Assembly: GCA_900557355.1 (NCBI GenBank)
Contig: USSR01000070.1
Location: 1 to 16,701 of the forward strand
Length of the DNA: 16,701 nt
DNA from: an uncultured Bacteroides sp.
Lineage (GTDB): Bacteria > Bacteroidota > Bacteroidia > Bacteroidales > Bacteroidaceae
Direction: 5' to 3'
Part shown: positions 1-8,688 of the stretch, piece by piece
How positions within the stretch are numbered: the first letter of the stretch is position 1
How the letters are laid out: every line of letters begins with the position of its first letter
Made by a program: the position numbers and the translations under genes
The notes under the pieces: generated by a model
Told to the model about the DNA's origin: nothing
Database searches by the model: none
Seen by the model: only the letters and a program-made list of their open reading frames with translations

Positions 1-813
1 AAATCCCATATAGACGCGTTTATAATAAACTTCATCACGATTGTCCCAATTCTGATATTGATATCGATAAAGTCCTCCCTGGCTCAAACTAGCATAAACG
101 GACGGTTCTAATGTTACCGGAATACCATGGATGCCAATCTCCAACGTAATCATACCTTTTTCCGCTTCTACAATCGCACCGGCATATCCCCGTACTCCCG
201 CTCCCGGTACCCGCAATAAAGCAGGATACTTTCCGGGCTTTACCGGCACACAAAGAATACCATATACCCGGCTGTTCAAACGGTAGTTCTGTACATTCCA
301 TTCATAAACATTCACCTTCTCGGTACAACGTTCGGGCAGTAAACGCAATTTCACATTCATAGGAATTCGAACATTCTCCTGTTTGGCACTTTCCCAGAAA
401 GTATTGAAATCGTTTGGCAAAACAGCTGTCGGTTTTATCTTCTCAGGTTCAAAGGCAGCCGTAGCCCGTCCTTCAACAGTTCTACCGTCATATTTTGTCC
501 AGACACGACAACGCAAAAAGCCAGGAGTTTTCATGGTTCCGGCATCCAATGTCAGCACACCATTTTCCAAGACAATGGTATCTTTGAGTAATGGATGCAT
601 CATATCCTGAGCAACTTCATACCATACAGTCACATTTTCTTGAGGTACACGATTCTTTGTCACCACAACGTTGAATTTCACCTTCTCACCCAGTTCGTAC
701 TTCCAATCGACATGATCAGGTACAACATTCACTTTAACCATTCTTTCCTGCAATTGGGCGGACAGAGCCGCCGCCATGCAGAAAGAAATGAATATAAAAA
801 ACAGTCTTTTCAT
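1..813 (-). CDS. Acetylxylan-esterase-type (AXE1) secreted esterase, C-terminus beyond window
   Basis: The frame is open from the ATG at 813 down to base 1, giving 271 residues with no stop, so the gene continues outside the window. A Sec signal peptide fills residues 1-19 (hydrophobic core, then ALSA before Q20) with no usable lipobox, so the enzyme is probably periplasmic. Residues about 22-122 look like a beta-sandwich linker domain. The AXE1/cephalosporin-C deacetylase-like alpha/beta-hydrolase part starts near 128, with PNDFNTFW (133-140), YGILCVP (184-190) and RVPGAG (201-206), the last in the oxyanion-loop position. The Gly-x-Ser-x-Gly nucleophile elbow and the Asp and His of the triad would lie in the missing part, so activity cannot be confirmed. 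The family removes O-acetyl groups from sugars. Its start is 6 bp after the lyase stop, making it the last visible gene of the susC operon. A peptidase-like alpha/beta hydrolase is a less likely alternative. Confidence 0.85.
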   Translation of the reverse strand, partial: MKRLFFIFISFCMAAALSAQLQERMVKVNVVPDHVDWKYELGEKVKFNVVVTKNRVPQENVTVWYEVAQDMMHPLLKDTIVLENGVLTLDAGTMKTPGFLRCRVWTKYDGRTVEGRATAAFEPEKIKPTAVLPNDFNTFWESAKQENVRIPMNVKLRLLPERCTEKVNVYEWNVQNYRLNSRVYGILCVPVKPGKYPALLRVPGAGVRGYAGAIVEAEKGMITLEIGIHGIPVTLEPSVYASLSQGGLYRYQYQNWDNRDEVYYKRVYMGF

Positions 814-819
814 AAACTA

Positions 820-2115
820 CTATTCAAAACCTTCGCTACAATACAGAAAAGTCCCATACCCCAAATGAGCAATATCAGTACCGGCGTTTTCAGGACGAAC
901 CTTTGTTTCTAAGACTTCTTTCACATAAGGCATTCCCAATCCTAAACGTGTCGCATAATGATTGTACACCCGCTCATAGACAGGAGCAAATTTACCACGT
1001 CTTGATTCAGGTCTCTGACCACTGGCTACCTCTTTCTTGTCTACTTCGTCTATTTCATACCAATTATACTTCCCGGTGAGTTCCGGCATATACTTGAATG
1101 GCACATCATACCCTAAATTATATTTAGCTGTATATTCATAGCCTTTCAGCAAGCGGTTGTCTAACACACCGTAGAGATCAGTACCTTGTTTCCAGGCCGT
1201 CTCACAAAGCATGGACATCATACCTAATCCCAACTGTGCATGTGTTTGGTCACGACCACTTTCCTGACATTGTCCAGTTTCTCCATCTATATAATAACGT
1301 ATAGAACCATTTTCATATCCGTAAAGATAAATATCTATAGCTTTCTTATACATTTCCATATCATCCAATACAATCGCCATGGCCATGTAACAGTTAATGG
1401 CAGATGCGCCAAAGTTACCGACTGCCTTATTCTTAGGCTCTGTGATAGAGAAGAAATCATCTAATACGGGAATAAAACACCGCTTAAACATATCACATGC
1501 TCCCTGAAAGTCCTCATTCGTCATCCCGGAACCATCAAGATATCGCATAAGTTCAACAGCATAAACTAGTTTTATGCATAAGTTACCCACCATCAATACA
1601 TGATCCAAACCGGCTTGTCTCGCACTATAGACAGGCTTTTTAAGGCTGGCGGAATAGCCACGTATTATCTCCATTGACTTATCAGCATAGCCTTTTTGTT
1701 GTGTAGCAGCAAACATAATGGCATTCTGACAAGCAGCCGCAAAATCGTTTCCAAATTGATTCATGATGTTCGGATGAGAAGCATCTTCACCGGCATAAAT
1801 TTCATCATAAGGACCATTCATTATATATGTACTTTGAGAGAGTTTATCCGCGCTCAATAATTCATAACCCGCATATTGTGGTTGTATCTGTTGGGTAGCA
1901 ATCTTACGAAAACGCTCGATGTCTTCTACAGTAAAAACAACACCCGGGTGTTCAAATTCCGTAGGGTAGGTCACTTCTATGCGAGGCAACGGCCAACTAT
2001 CTATATCGGTCGTCCCATCTTCTATTTCACTGTTACATGAGCATAGTGAGGTGCAGGCAATCACCATGCCTGCTACCTTTATCTGATTCTTTATATAATC
2101 TATCTTCATAATCAT
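820..2115 (-). CDS. Alginate-lyase-fold (PF05426-type) polysaccharide lyase, lipoprotein
   Basis: The protein has 431 residues. The N-terminus is a lipoprotein signal with LCSC at 24-27; the residues after Cys27 (NSEIEDG) are acidic, as in Bacteroidetes surface-export signals, so an outer-face location is likely. The rest reads as an all-helical toroid of the alginate_lyase superfamily: the GNFGASAINCYMAMAI stretch (233-248) carries the usual Asn, and QESGRDQTHAQLG (284-296) supplies Arg288 and His292 as likely active-site residues. Tyrosines near 326-332 are candidates for the catalytic base/acid. Lyases of this fold beta-eliminate uronate-containing chains, as in PL5 and PL38, whose known substrates include alginate and glucuronan. 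I cannot assign the CAZy family by eye. Length suits a single-domain lyase. It starts 28 bp after the glycan-binding lipoprotein, in the same operon. ATG codons at 2115 and 2109 are both possible starts. A non-catalytic relative cannot be excluded. Confidence 0.8.
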   Translation of the reverse strand: MIMKIDYIKNQIKVAGMVIACTSLCSCNSEIEDGTTDIDSWPLPRIEVTYPTEFEHPGVVFTVEDIERFRKIATQQIQPQYAGYELLSADKLSQSTYIMNGPYDEIYAGEDASHPNIMNQFGNDFAAACQNAIMFAATQQKGYADKSMEIIRGYSASLKKPVYSARQAGLDHVLMVGNLCIKLVYAVELMRYLDGSGMTNEDFQGACDMFKRCFIPVLDDFFSITEPKNKAVGNFGASAINCYMAMAIVLDDMEMYKKAIDIYLYGYENGSIRYYIDGETGQCQESGRDQTHAQLGLGMMSMLCETAWKQGTDLYGVLDNRLLKGYEYTAKYNLGYDVPFKYMPELTGKYNWYEIDEVDKKEVASGQRPESRRGKFAPVYERVYNHYATRLGLGMPYVKEVLETKVRPENAGTDIAHLGYGTFLYCSEGFE

Positions 2116-2143
2116 TTAACTATAAGGTGAATATAAGTCCATA

Positions 2144-3541
2144 TTATTTCCCAGCCTCAACCTCTGAAAACGTCATCATTTCTTCTACACTCTTAAATGT
2201 ACGTATCCAGTCTGCCGAGAATGAAGGAATATCGACTTTTAATATCTTGAACATAAAGGCTCTAATCGGAACAACCCCTTCTGTATTGGTAAACTGTGCT
2301 AAGGAAGATGCGTCATAATAAACCAGTTGTGTACCATCTGACAATTTCTCAACTTTCATAGCCGGTGCGATATTTACGGTATTTCCCAAGTTAGCAAGAT
2401 TAAGAGTATATTGTGCACCCGATGGTATATCTGTGCATTTCATGGCAATCACCGGATAATCTTTAAAATTCATATCCATCTGATTAGCTACCGTACTATA
2501 GACTCTTTGCATATACACGCGCTTATTATTATCAGCAGTCACGGTCATAACCAGTTTTCCGTCTTTACGCTCCATAGAGCCAATATTACTATTGATAGCC
2601 CATCCCTCAAAGTCTGTTGTGGCATCCCATACATAAAAACCTGAGGCTACAGTCAAGTCGATAGTCGATTTATTGCCAGTCTCTATACAAGTGGCAGTAA
2701 CAGTGGCTGCTCCGAAGCCCATGGCTTTCACTTTTCCTCCTTCCACAGTCAATACCTTCTCATCGCTTGATGTCCATTCCACAGAATTTACAGTAGCTAC
2801 TTCCGGTGTTAGCGTAAAGTCTAAATCAAGTTGCTGTTTCCAGTAGAGAACATCCGTATGAGGAACAATCTCAACATTCGTCGCAGGTTCATATTTCATC
2901 ACTTTCAATGAACATTCTCCTCTTACATTACTGCCATCGTGCGTATATGCATAGATAGTCACATCTCCGGCTTTTATCCCCGTCACTACTCCATTCTTAT
3001 CTACCGTCGCAATATTTTCATTGCTACTTGCCCAAGTCAAATAAGAATAAGTATGGTCAGCAGGCAATATATCATATTTCAACTGTAATTTATCAGTTTC
3101 GTAAACTCCTTCCTCAATGTTTGTAAACTGAATCCCGGTAGTCTTGATTACTTCCGGAATCACTGTTACCTCGATAGTCCGTACAGTGGATGCTGTTCCA
3201 AATCCTACCGATGGAGTTACGGTAATCATCGTTTTTCCCAACGATTTAGCAGAAATCGTTCCATCTTGTGATACTGTAGCTACCAATTCGTTAGTAGTCG
3301 TCCACTTCAACTCTGTATGATCCGCATTTTCGGGAGTAATATGATAGACAATAGTTGTATCTGTTCCCAACTGCACAGGCAGTTCACTACTCACTTCCAA
3401 TGAAATAGCTGTAATCAACTTGTTCTCGGGCATGTCAGTAGTAAATTCCTTCTCTCCGCAGGAAGCTATTAACAGACATAAGCCAAGTAATACACCAGCC
3501 TCCCAATATCCTTTCTTAAACAATGAATATCTGTTTTTCAT
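2144..3541 (-). CDS. Three-Big-domain lipoprotein, probable surface glycan-binding protein
   Basis: The protein has 465 residues. Its lipoprotein signal ends in IASC with Cys28, followed by GEKEF. Three bacterial Ig-like (Big_2) repeats follow at about 41-128, 134-216 and 219-299. Each shows the family pattern of a W-[TA]-[ST]-[TS]-[ND]-x3-[AL]-T-V strand, then G-x-[IV]-x-[AG] and a [GA]-x-[AT]-x-[IV]-T strand. The C-terminal 160 residues (301-460) form a different, beta-rich domain opening with FYVWDATTDFEGW, which resembles a jelly-roll carbohydrate-binding module but which I cannot name. The gene sits directly after susD (27 bp gap), the position of SusE/SusF-like surface glycan-binding proteins. 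The role is therefore inferred as capturing polysaccharide at the cell surface and presenting it to the lyase and to SusCD, with the Big repeats as a stalk. No catalytic motif is seen. Confidence 0.8.
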   Translation of the reverse strand: MKNRYSLFKKGYWEAGVLLGLCLLIASCGEKEFTTDMPENKLITAISLEVSSELPVQLGTDTTIVYHITPENADHTELKWTTTNELVATVSQDGTISAKSLGKTMITVTPSVGFGTASTVRTIEVTVIPEVIKTTGIQFTNIEEGVYETDKLQLKYDILPADHTYSYLTWASSNENIATVDKNGVVTGIKAGDVTIYAYTHDGSNVRGECSLKVMKYEPATNVEIVPHTDVLYWKQQLDLDFTLTPEVATVNSVEWTSSDEKVLTVEGGKVKAMGFGAATVTATCIETGNKSTIDLTVASGFYVWDATTDFEGWAINSNIGSMERKDGKLVMTVTADNNKRVYMQRVYSTVANQMDMNFKDYPVIAMKCTDIPSGAQYTLNLANLGNTVNIAPAMKVEKLSDGTQLVYYDASSLAQFTNTEGVVPIRAFMFKILKVDIPSFSADWIRTFKSVEEMMTFSEVEAGK

Positions 3542-3568
3542 GTCACTTACAATTATTTGTTTTTATTA

Positions 3569-5305
3569 TTATTCCCATCCGGGATTCTGTTGCAAATTAG
3601 GATTCAACTGCAACTGGTCACTCGGCAACGGGAACAGATAGTTCTTTTCTTCCCATTTACGCCCCTTTTCAATAATGATACAACCTTCAGCATTGGTCTC
3701 ATAAGGACAATTCGCCCACACTTTTTCATACTCCGTACCTTTCCACTGAATTCCTACAATATCCATCGGCATTTCTGTTTCTGCTGTCTTCCAACGTTTC
3801 AGGTCATCTAAGCGGAAGCCTTCATTGAATAGTTCAATGGTACGCTCACGGCGGATTTCTGTCCGCATATCCATACCCGCATTTTGGGTAATCAGTTCAT
3901 TAGTCAATGGAGTCATAGCCGGATTAACACGGAGACGCACCAAATTCAAGGAAATATTCAGGTCAGTATTCGAGATCTTGTCGTCCCGTTCATACACTGC
4001 CTCTGCATAATTCAACAAAACTTCAGCATAACGGATTATAGGAAAATCATAACCTTCTTTTTTATCTTCCACCTTACGCTCTGTTGCCCATTTCTGATTG
4101 TGATATCCGGTCCCCGTCTTCGGCACAAAATTAGATATATATGGGTTCTTATCCTTTCCATCCCAAGAAGTACGTGGTTTCTGATTGTTCCAAAAGTTAT
4201 CGTGAGGACGCATCATTGTATAACGCATACGATTGTCACGATCCTGAAATTCATCATCTATTTTCATATACCCTTTGAATTGAGGGTTTGTTTTTCCTCC
4301 ATAAGTGATGGGAAGTCCATTTTGACAAAGATACATATTGGCGAATTTACGACTAATCCATATTGCATTATATAATGAACTTTGTGTAATATTCCAGTTG
4401 ATAGGTGCCAATATTTCATCAAAGCGCCGAGCAAATATATATTCTTTATTAGCACTTTTCTGTAATCCGGCAGGATTAGACTTCGCATCCTCCAAGATGA
4501 ACATATATTTCTGTGCACTGTCACCCAATGCTTCCGGTTTGAACAAACTGAATGTTTTGCTATCGATCACGTCTTTGGCAGCTTTCGCCGCAATATCCAG
4601 CAGTTCTTTTCCACGTTCTACGTTACCACGACTTTTTTGCCAGGTACCTTCGTACAACGCCACTCGTGACAAGAATGCCTGACATCCTTCCCGACTTATG
4701 CGCCCATACTCTTGTATTTCGGAGAACTTCGGTAACAGAGGAACGGCTTCTTTCAAATCTTTAATGATGAAATCAGCCACTTCACTACGATCATTCTGCT
4801 TGACATACATTCGCGCATCAGTTACCTCCATAGGTTCCTTCACCAAAATAGCATTGCCATATAGTTGCAATAAATCGAAATAAGAATAAGCACGAAAGAA
4901 TTTTGCTTCACCCACATACTGGGCTATGTCACTCGGAGTGGCATATGACTCTGCATTTTTCAATAACAAATTCGTACGGCGGATGTGCGAGTAATTGCTG
5001 GTATAGTTAGCATCCGCAGGCTGTACAGCATTGCTTCCATTGCTAAATAAATTACGTTCATCTTTATTGGTAAACAGATCTGAAGTATAATCAGAATGTA
5101 CCGGTTTTGTCGACTTATATTCCATTGCTCCTGAAAAGTGACGTGTCCAGCCATAGAATTGATTGGCAAATAGCATATAGTCATCCGGTGTGTTCCAGTA
5201 GTTCGTTTCCGCCAACTGTTCTTGCGGCTCGAGATCAAGGCAAGAGTGTGTGGACAGTCCCAAGGTTAAAACGACAAACAGATTTTTTATTTTATTTAAT
5301 CTCAT
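3569..5305 (-). CDS. SusD-like outer-membrane glycan-binding lipoprotein
   Basis: The protein has 578 residues, the usual size for SusD/RagB proteins. The signal peptide ends at Cys22 (STHSC), followed by LDLEPQ, the typical SusD mature start; His at -2 is slightly off the normal lipobox but tolerated in this family. The N-terminal SusD-like domain carries the hallmark VGEAKFFRAYSYFDLLQLYG (131-150). TPR-like helices follow, and the C-terminal SusD_RagB part has the PIIRYAEVLLNYAEA strand-helix and the RRERTIELFNEGFRLDDLKRW block. SusD forms the lid over SusC, binds the incoming oligosaccharide and opens for transport. It starts 12 bp after the susC stop, so the two are co-translated partners. 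Substrate specificity cannot be read from sequence because binding residues are not conserved across the family. Confidence 0.97.
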   Translation of the reverse strand: MRLNKIKNLFVVLTLGLSTHSCLDLEPQEQLAETNYWNTPDDYMLFANQFYGWTRHFSGAMEYKSTKPVHSDYTSDLFTNKDERNLFSNGSNAVQPADANYTSNYSHIRRTNLLLKNAESYATPSDIAQYVGEAKFFRAYSYFDLLQLYGNAILVKEPMEVTDARMYVKQNDRSEVADFIIKDLKEAVPLLPKFSEIQEYGRISREGCQAFLSRVALYEGTWQKSRGNVERGKELLDIAAKAAKDVIDSKTFSLFKPEALGDSAQKYMFILEDAKSNPAGLQKSANKEYIFARRFDEILAPINWNITQSSLYNAIWISRKFANMYLCQNGLPITYGGKTNPQFKGYMKIDDEFQDRDNRMRYTMMRPHDNFWNNQKPRTSWDGKDKNPYISNFVPKTGTGYHNQKWATERKVEDKKEGYDFPIIRYAEVLLNYAEAVYERDDKISNTDLNISLNLVRLRVNPAMTPLTNELITQNAGMDMRTEIRRERTIELFNEGFRLDDLKRWKTAETEMPMDIVGIQWKGTEYEKVWANCPYETNAEGCIIIEKGRKWEEKNYLFPLPSDQLQLNPNLQQNPGWE

Positions 5306-5317
5306 ACTATTTAATAT

Positions 5318-8300
5318 TTAAAAGGTCAAGTTTAATCCTACCGTCAGGTTTCTCGTAAAAGGATAGCGGCCAAATGTCTCTACTTTGCGCGACGCTTCCG
5401 GATCCCATCCATCCTTGATTTTACTATTCTCCCACAAATCAGCTCCCGATACATAAATACGGGCATAGCTTATGAATTTAGTCTTCGAAAGCACATTTGC
5501 CGGAAACGTGTAGCCTAACGTAACATTCTTCAGACGAAGATAAGCACCATCTTCCACTGACCAGGAAGAACAAATATAGTTATACAGATTGATCTGTGTC
5601 TGATGTGTGTAAGTGGGATAATGGGCGTTCGGCGTTTCTGCCGACCATACATTACCAACCGACTGATTCGTTGAATTATTATACCAAGACATCATCGGTA
5701 TCCGCCAATTGTCATTCTTTCCCTGGTGATTATTTTCGCCACCACGCCATACTGTGCGTTTACCGGCTCCTTGGAAAATAACCGAGACATCGAAGCCTTT
5801 CCACGATAATCCGGCATTAAAAGAGAAAGACACCTTCGGATCGTCAGTTCCCAAATATACATAGTCAGCTTCTGTCAATTTACCATCTTTATTGACATCT
5901 TCATACATATTATCTCCCAAACGCAAGTTACCAGGCATAGCAATATTGTTATTGCCATTGGCATATTGATTAATATATTTATCCAACTGATCTTGCGTTT
6001 GTATCTTACCGCAATATTTCAAACCGAACACGGAATTCAACGGATAGCCTTCACGATTTGAAACTACACCGGATTTAATCACAGCGTCACCCCCATTATC
6101 TACCAATTTGTTAGTGGTATAGGTGAAAGTCCCCCCCAGATGATAGGAAATTTCTCCTATTTTATCCGACCAGTTAATCGTGCCTTCCCAACCGTTTGCC
6201 TTAAAACTACCTCTATTAGCGGTAGGAGCTTTATCCCCCAATGTTCCAGGATAGGTGACATCAATCAACATATTGTTACACTTCTTCCAAAAAAGTTCGG
6301 CAGTACCTGTCAGTCGATTATCCAGGAAACCGAAATCCAAACCGATATTGTAGTTCTTGATGACTTCCCATGTACGGTCTGTACTCAACAGCTTACCGTT
6401 TGTATCCACATAGGAAAGTAAACCACTCCCCACTAATGCACCTCCATTCTGTTTGAAATCGTATAGCTGCACACCATCGTATCGATCAATACCTCCCTGA
6501 TTACCCACTGTACCATAAGAAAGACGTAGTTTCAAATCATCGAAAACACCCAGCCCTTTCACAAACTCTTCTTCACTGATACGCCATCCTCCGGATACAC
6601 CTCCAAAGAAAGCCCAACGATTCTCCGGCTGAAATTTAGAAGAACCGTCATAACGGAAATTTCCTTCAAGCAAGTATTTGGATTTATAGTTATAGTTCAA
6701 ACGTGCAAAATAAGAAAGCAATGCTTCCTGATATCTGGAAGGTCCTTCATTCTTTGTGTTGCGTAATGTTATCTCTCCTATTCCGTTGATAATATTCAGT
6801 GAAGGTAAAATATTCAAAGCCTTAGTTGCAGTATAATCATATTCTTTCATGCTATATTGCGTACCAAGCATCATTCCGAGATTATGACTACCGAATGTCC
6901 GCTTCCAGTTCAAATAGAAATTTAACGTATACAGATTGGTTCGTGCAGTTGTTTTAATATAATAAGTATCCTCTTGCCTGGGTTCCACACGCGTTTCCCG
7001 TTTTGTACCAGTGTAGTCATAATAATCTACTGTTTGGTTTTTCACGTCCCGAATGGCAGTAGAGGTGTTATACCCCAAAGTGGCTACTGCATCAAAATGC
7101 TCGTCAAAACGATATTTAAATGTCTCACTGATATTGATACCGGAAGTGTTGAGTTTGTTGTCTCCTCCCAATTCACAACGCCAGTTGGGCGTAGCCCAGT
7201 TACCCCACGCATAAGGTTTCCCATCCATCGTGGAAGAAGGAAAACCCGGTTGTTGCGTTCCGGCTGTCAAAGCTTCTCCAATTTGCGTCGGTGACACTTG
7301 ATCCTGACGATAATAGAAAATGATAGACTCAAGATCAAAGTTCTTTGTAAGATGGAATGTATTACTCAAACGAAAATTATAACGTTGATTCTTATTGTTA
7401 CCCCATTTCAAATTACTATCATCATACATATATCGTCCGGAAAGACGGAAGACAGACCTTTCGTTACCACCCGATACGCTCAGTTCATGTGAAGTGGAAG
7501 CTGCTGTCCCCCACATGATATCTTGCCAATCGGTATCAAAAAAGACGAAGTCGTATAAACCTTGGAAAGAATCCGGGAAAGGATTACCCGACTGCTCCAC
7601 ATTAATATAATGTCCCTTATTCTGACGAGCCAAAGCTACGTATTGCAGCCATTGATCGTCTGCCAGCTTTTTGTTATCATTCAAACGAGCTTGTTCCATA
7701 GCATCACACCACTCATCCAATGTCATCAGTGTAGGCTGCAACCCTACGAATTTAGCAGTTACCGAACCACTATATTCCACCTTTACCTTACCTTCTTTGG
7801 CCTTTTTAGTCTGTACCAGAACAACACCTCCGGCAGCTTTACTACCATAGATAGCTGCAGAAGCGTCTTTAAGGAAATTGATGGACTCTATATCACCCGG
7901 ATTTAATTGGGAAAAATCGTCAGACTCCACACCATCAATAATCACCAACGGAGCTGAATTATTCTTCGAGAATGAACCACGTAATTTCATATTCCAGCTC
8001 TCATCTCCCGGAGCAGCCGAGTTACGGGTTATAATGACTCCCGGCACTTGTCCTTGCAAAGCCTGTGCAGGATTAGAGAGAGCTCCCTTATCCTTTAACA
8101 TCTTGTCACTAACTACGGTCACCGCACCTGTTAGTGTTTCTTTCTTCTGTGCGCCATATCCTACAACTACCACTTCTTCGAGCACTTCAGTACTCTCCTT
8201 CATTGTCACATTTAGTACCGCTTTTACACCTGCATCAATTATTTGGTCTTCGTAACCGATATAACTAAATTTCAATTTAGTACCCGCAGGAACATCTAGC

Positions 8301-8554
8301 GAATAGTTGCCATCAATGTCGGTAATCGTACCACCCGTTTGTCCGACTACACTCACATTGACGCCGATAAGCGGCTCACCTAACACGTCAATCACTTTTC
8401 CTTTAATTTTCTTCAGGGTTTGTGCTACCGACTGCTGTTCACCGACAGCCGCTTGTATCCCAGCAACGGGATACACCACACACACCAAACAAGCAAAGAT
8501 TGTTATCTTCTTCACCTGCTTTACCATACATAGCATTTTCTTTCGGAGTTTCAT
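5318..8554 (-). CDS. SusC-like TonB-dependent outer-membrane transporter
   Basis: The protein has 1078 residues, normal for SusC/RagA. A long basic N-region and hydrophobic core make a Sec signal, with cleavage near GIQA (about residue 35). Next come a CarboxypepD_reg-like beta domain (about 51-118, including GEPLIGVNV and DIDGNYSL), the conserved EEVVVVGYG segment (126-134, TonB-box region), and a plug (about 139-250) holding the family signature LKDASAAIYGSKAAGGVV. A 22-strand barrel then runs to the C-terminal Phe. There is no extra STN domain between signal and regulatory domain, which the classic ECF/FecR-controlled transporters carry; this fits HTCS-type control better. It imports polysaccharide fragments across the outer membrane using TonB energy. 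Internal Met codons at 8536 and 8527 are alternative starts and would give a more usual signal peptide. It is first gene of the susC-susD-Big-lyase-esterase operon. Confidence 0.97.
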   Translation of the reverse strand: MKLRKKMLCMVKQVKKITIFACLVCVVYPVAGIQAAVGEQQSVAQTLKKIKGKVIDVLGEPLIGVNVSVVGQTGGTITDIDGNYSLDVPAGTKLKFSYIGYEDQIIDAGVKAVLNVTMKESTEVLEEVVVVGYGAQKKETLTGAVTVVSDKMLKDKGALSNPAQALQGQVPGVIITRNSAAPGDESWNMKLRGSFSKNNSAPLVIIDGVESDDFSQLNPGDIESINFLKDASAAIYGSKAAGGVVLVQTKKAKEGKVKVEYSGSVTAKFVGLQPTLMTLDEWCDAMEQARLNDNKKLADDQWLQYVALARQNKGHYINVEQSGNPFPDSFQGLYDFVFFDTDWQDIMWGTAASTSHELSVSGGNERSVFRLSGRYMYDDSNLKWGNNKNQRYNFRLSNTFHLTKNFDLESIIFYYRQDQVSPTQIGEALTAGTQQPGFPSSTMDGKPYAWGNWATPNWRCELGGDNKLNTSGINISETFKYRFDEHFDAVATLGYNTSTAIRDVKNQTVDYYDYTGTKRETRVEPRQEDTYYIKTTARTNLYTLNFYLNWKRTFGSHNLGMMLGTQYSMKEYDYTATKALNILPSLNIINGIGEITLRNTKNEGPSRYQEALLSYFARLNYNYKSKYLLEGNFRYDGSSKFQPENRWAFFGGVSGGWRISEEEFVKGLGVFDDLKLRLSYGTVGNQGGIDRYDGVQLYDFKQNGGALVGSGLLSYVDTNGKLLSTDRTWEVIKNYNIGLDFGFLDNRLTGTAELFWKKCNNMLIDVTYPGTLGDKAPTANRGSFKANGWEGTINWSDKIGEISYHLGGTFTYTTNKLVDNGGDAVIKSGVVSNREGYPLNSVFGLKYCGKIQTQDQLDKYINQYANGNNNIAMPGNLRLGDNMYEDVNKDGKLTEADYVYLGTDDPKVSFSFNAGLSWKGFDVSVIFQGAGKRTVWRGGENNHQGKNDNWRIPMMSWYNNSTNQSVGNVWSAETPNAHYPTYTHQTQINLYNYICSSWSVEDGAYLRLKNVTLGYTFPANVLSKTKFISYARIYVSGADLWENSKIKDGWDPEASRKVETFGRYPFTRNLTVGLNLTF

Positions 8555-8655
8555 GAAATTAAATCTGAGGTTTTTACATTATTATTTTTATTCTCAAGAC
8601 TCGGCAAGATGTGCAGACATCCCGTCATTTTACTTTTTCTGCTTTTTTTCTTCAT
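8551..8655 (-). CDS. Possible 34-residue upstream ORF overlapping the susC start
   Basis: In the leader between the sigma gene and susC, an ATG at 8655 opens a 34-codon frame with a very basic start (MKKKSRKSKM) that ends in TGA at 8553-8551. This stop overlaps the susC ATG in an ATGA junction. Such an overlap permits re-initiation and would couple susC translation to the leader peptide. There is no recognisable family, no clear ribosome binding site and the region is A-rich, so it may be chance. Treated as a candidate only. Confidence 0.15.
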   Translation of the reverse strand: MKKKSRKSKMTGCLHILPSLENKNNNVKTSDLIS

Positions 8656-8688
8656 AGGCTTCACTTCTATTTATTGATTCAGTTCATA
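8555..8688 (-). promoter_or_regulatory. susC leader and promoter region
   Basis: This 134-bp gap separates the sigma gene stop from the susC start. Read on the minus strand it contains no TTTG at all, so no standard Bacteroides -7 box (TAnnTTTG) exists here. The susC operon must therefore use an activator- or ECF-dependent promoter, or read-through from the sigma gene. Two small symmetries stand out on the plus strand: GATGT-GCAG-ACATC (8608-8621, perfect 5-bp arms) and CAAGA repeated 10 bp apart (8595-8599 and 8605-8609). They are possible protein contact sites but short enough to be chance. Confidence 0.5.

Noticed and set aside
3884..4375. Plus-strand open frame of 163 codons inside susD
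   Set aside because: It lies antisense within a clear SusD protein, with no family features; the sequence is explained by the minus-strand gene.
8400..8688. Antisense small RNA opposite the susC 5' end, as known for some ECF-type PULs
   Set aside because: I searched the plus strand for a TAnnTTTG promoter box and found none, so there is no sequence support.
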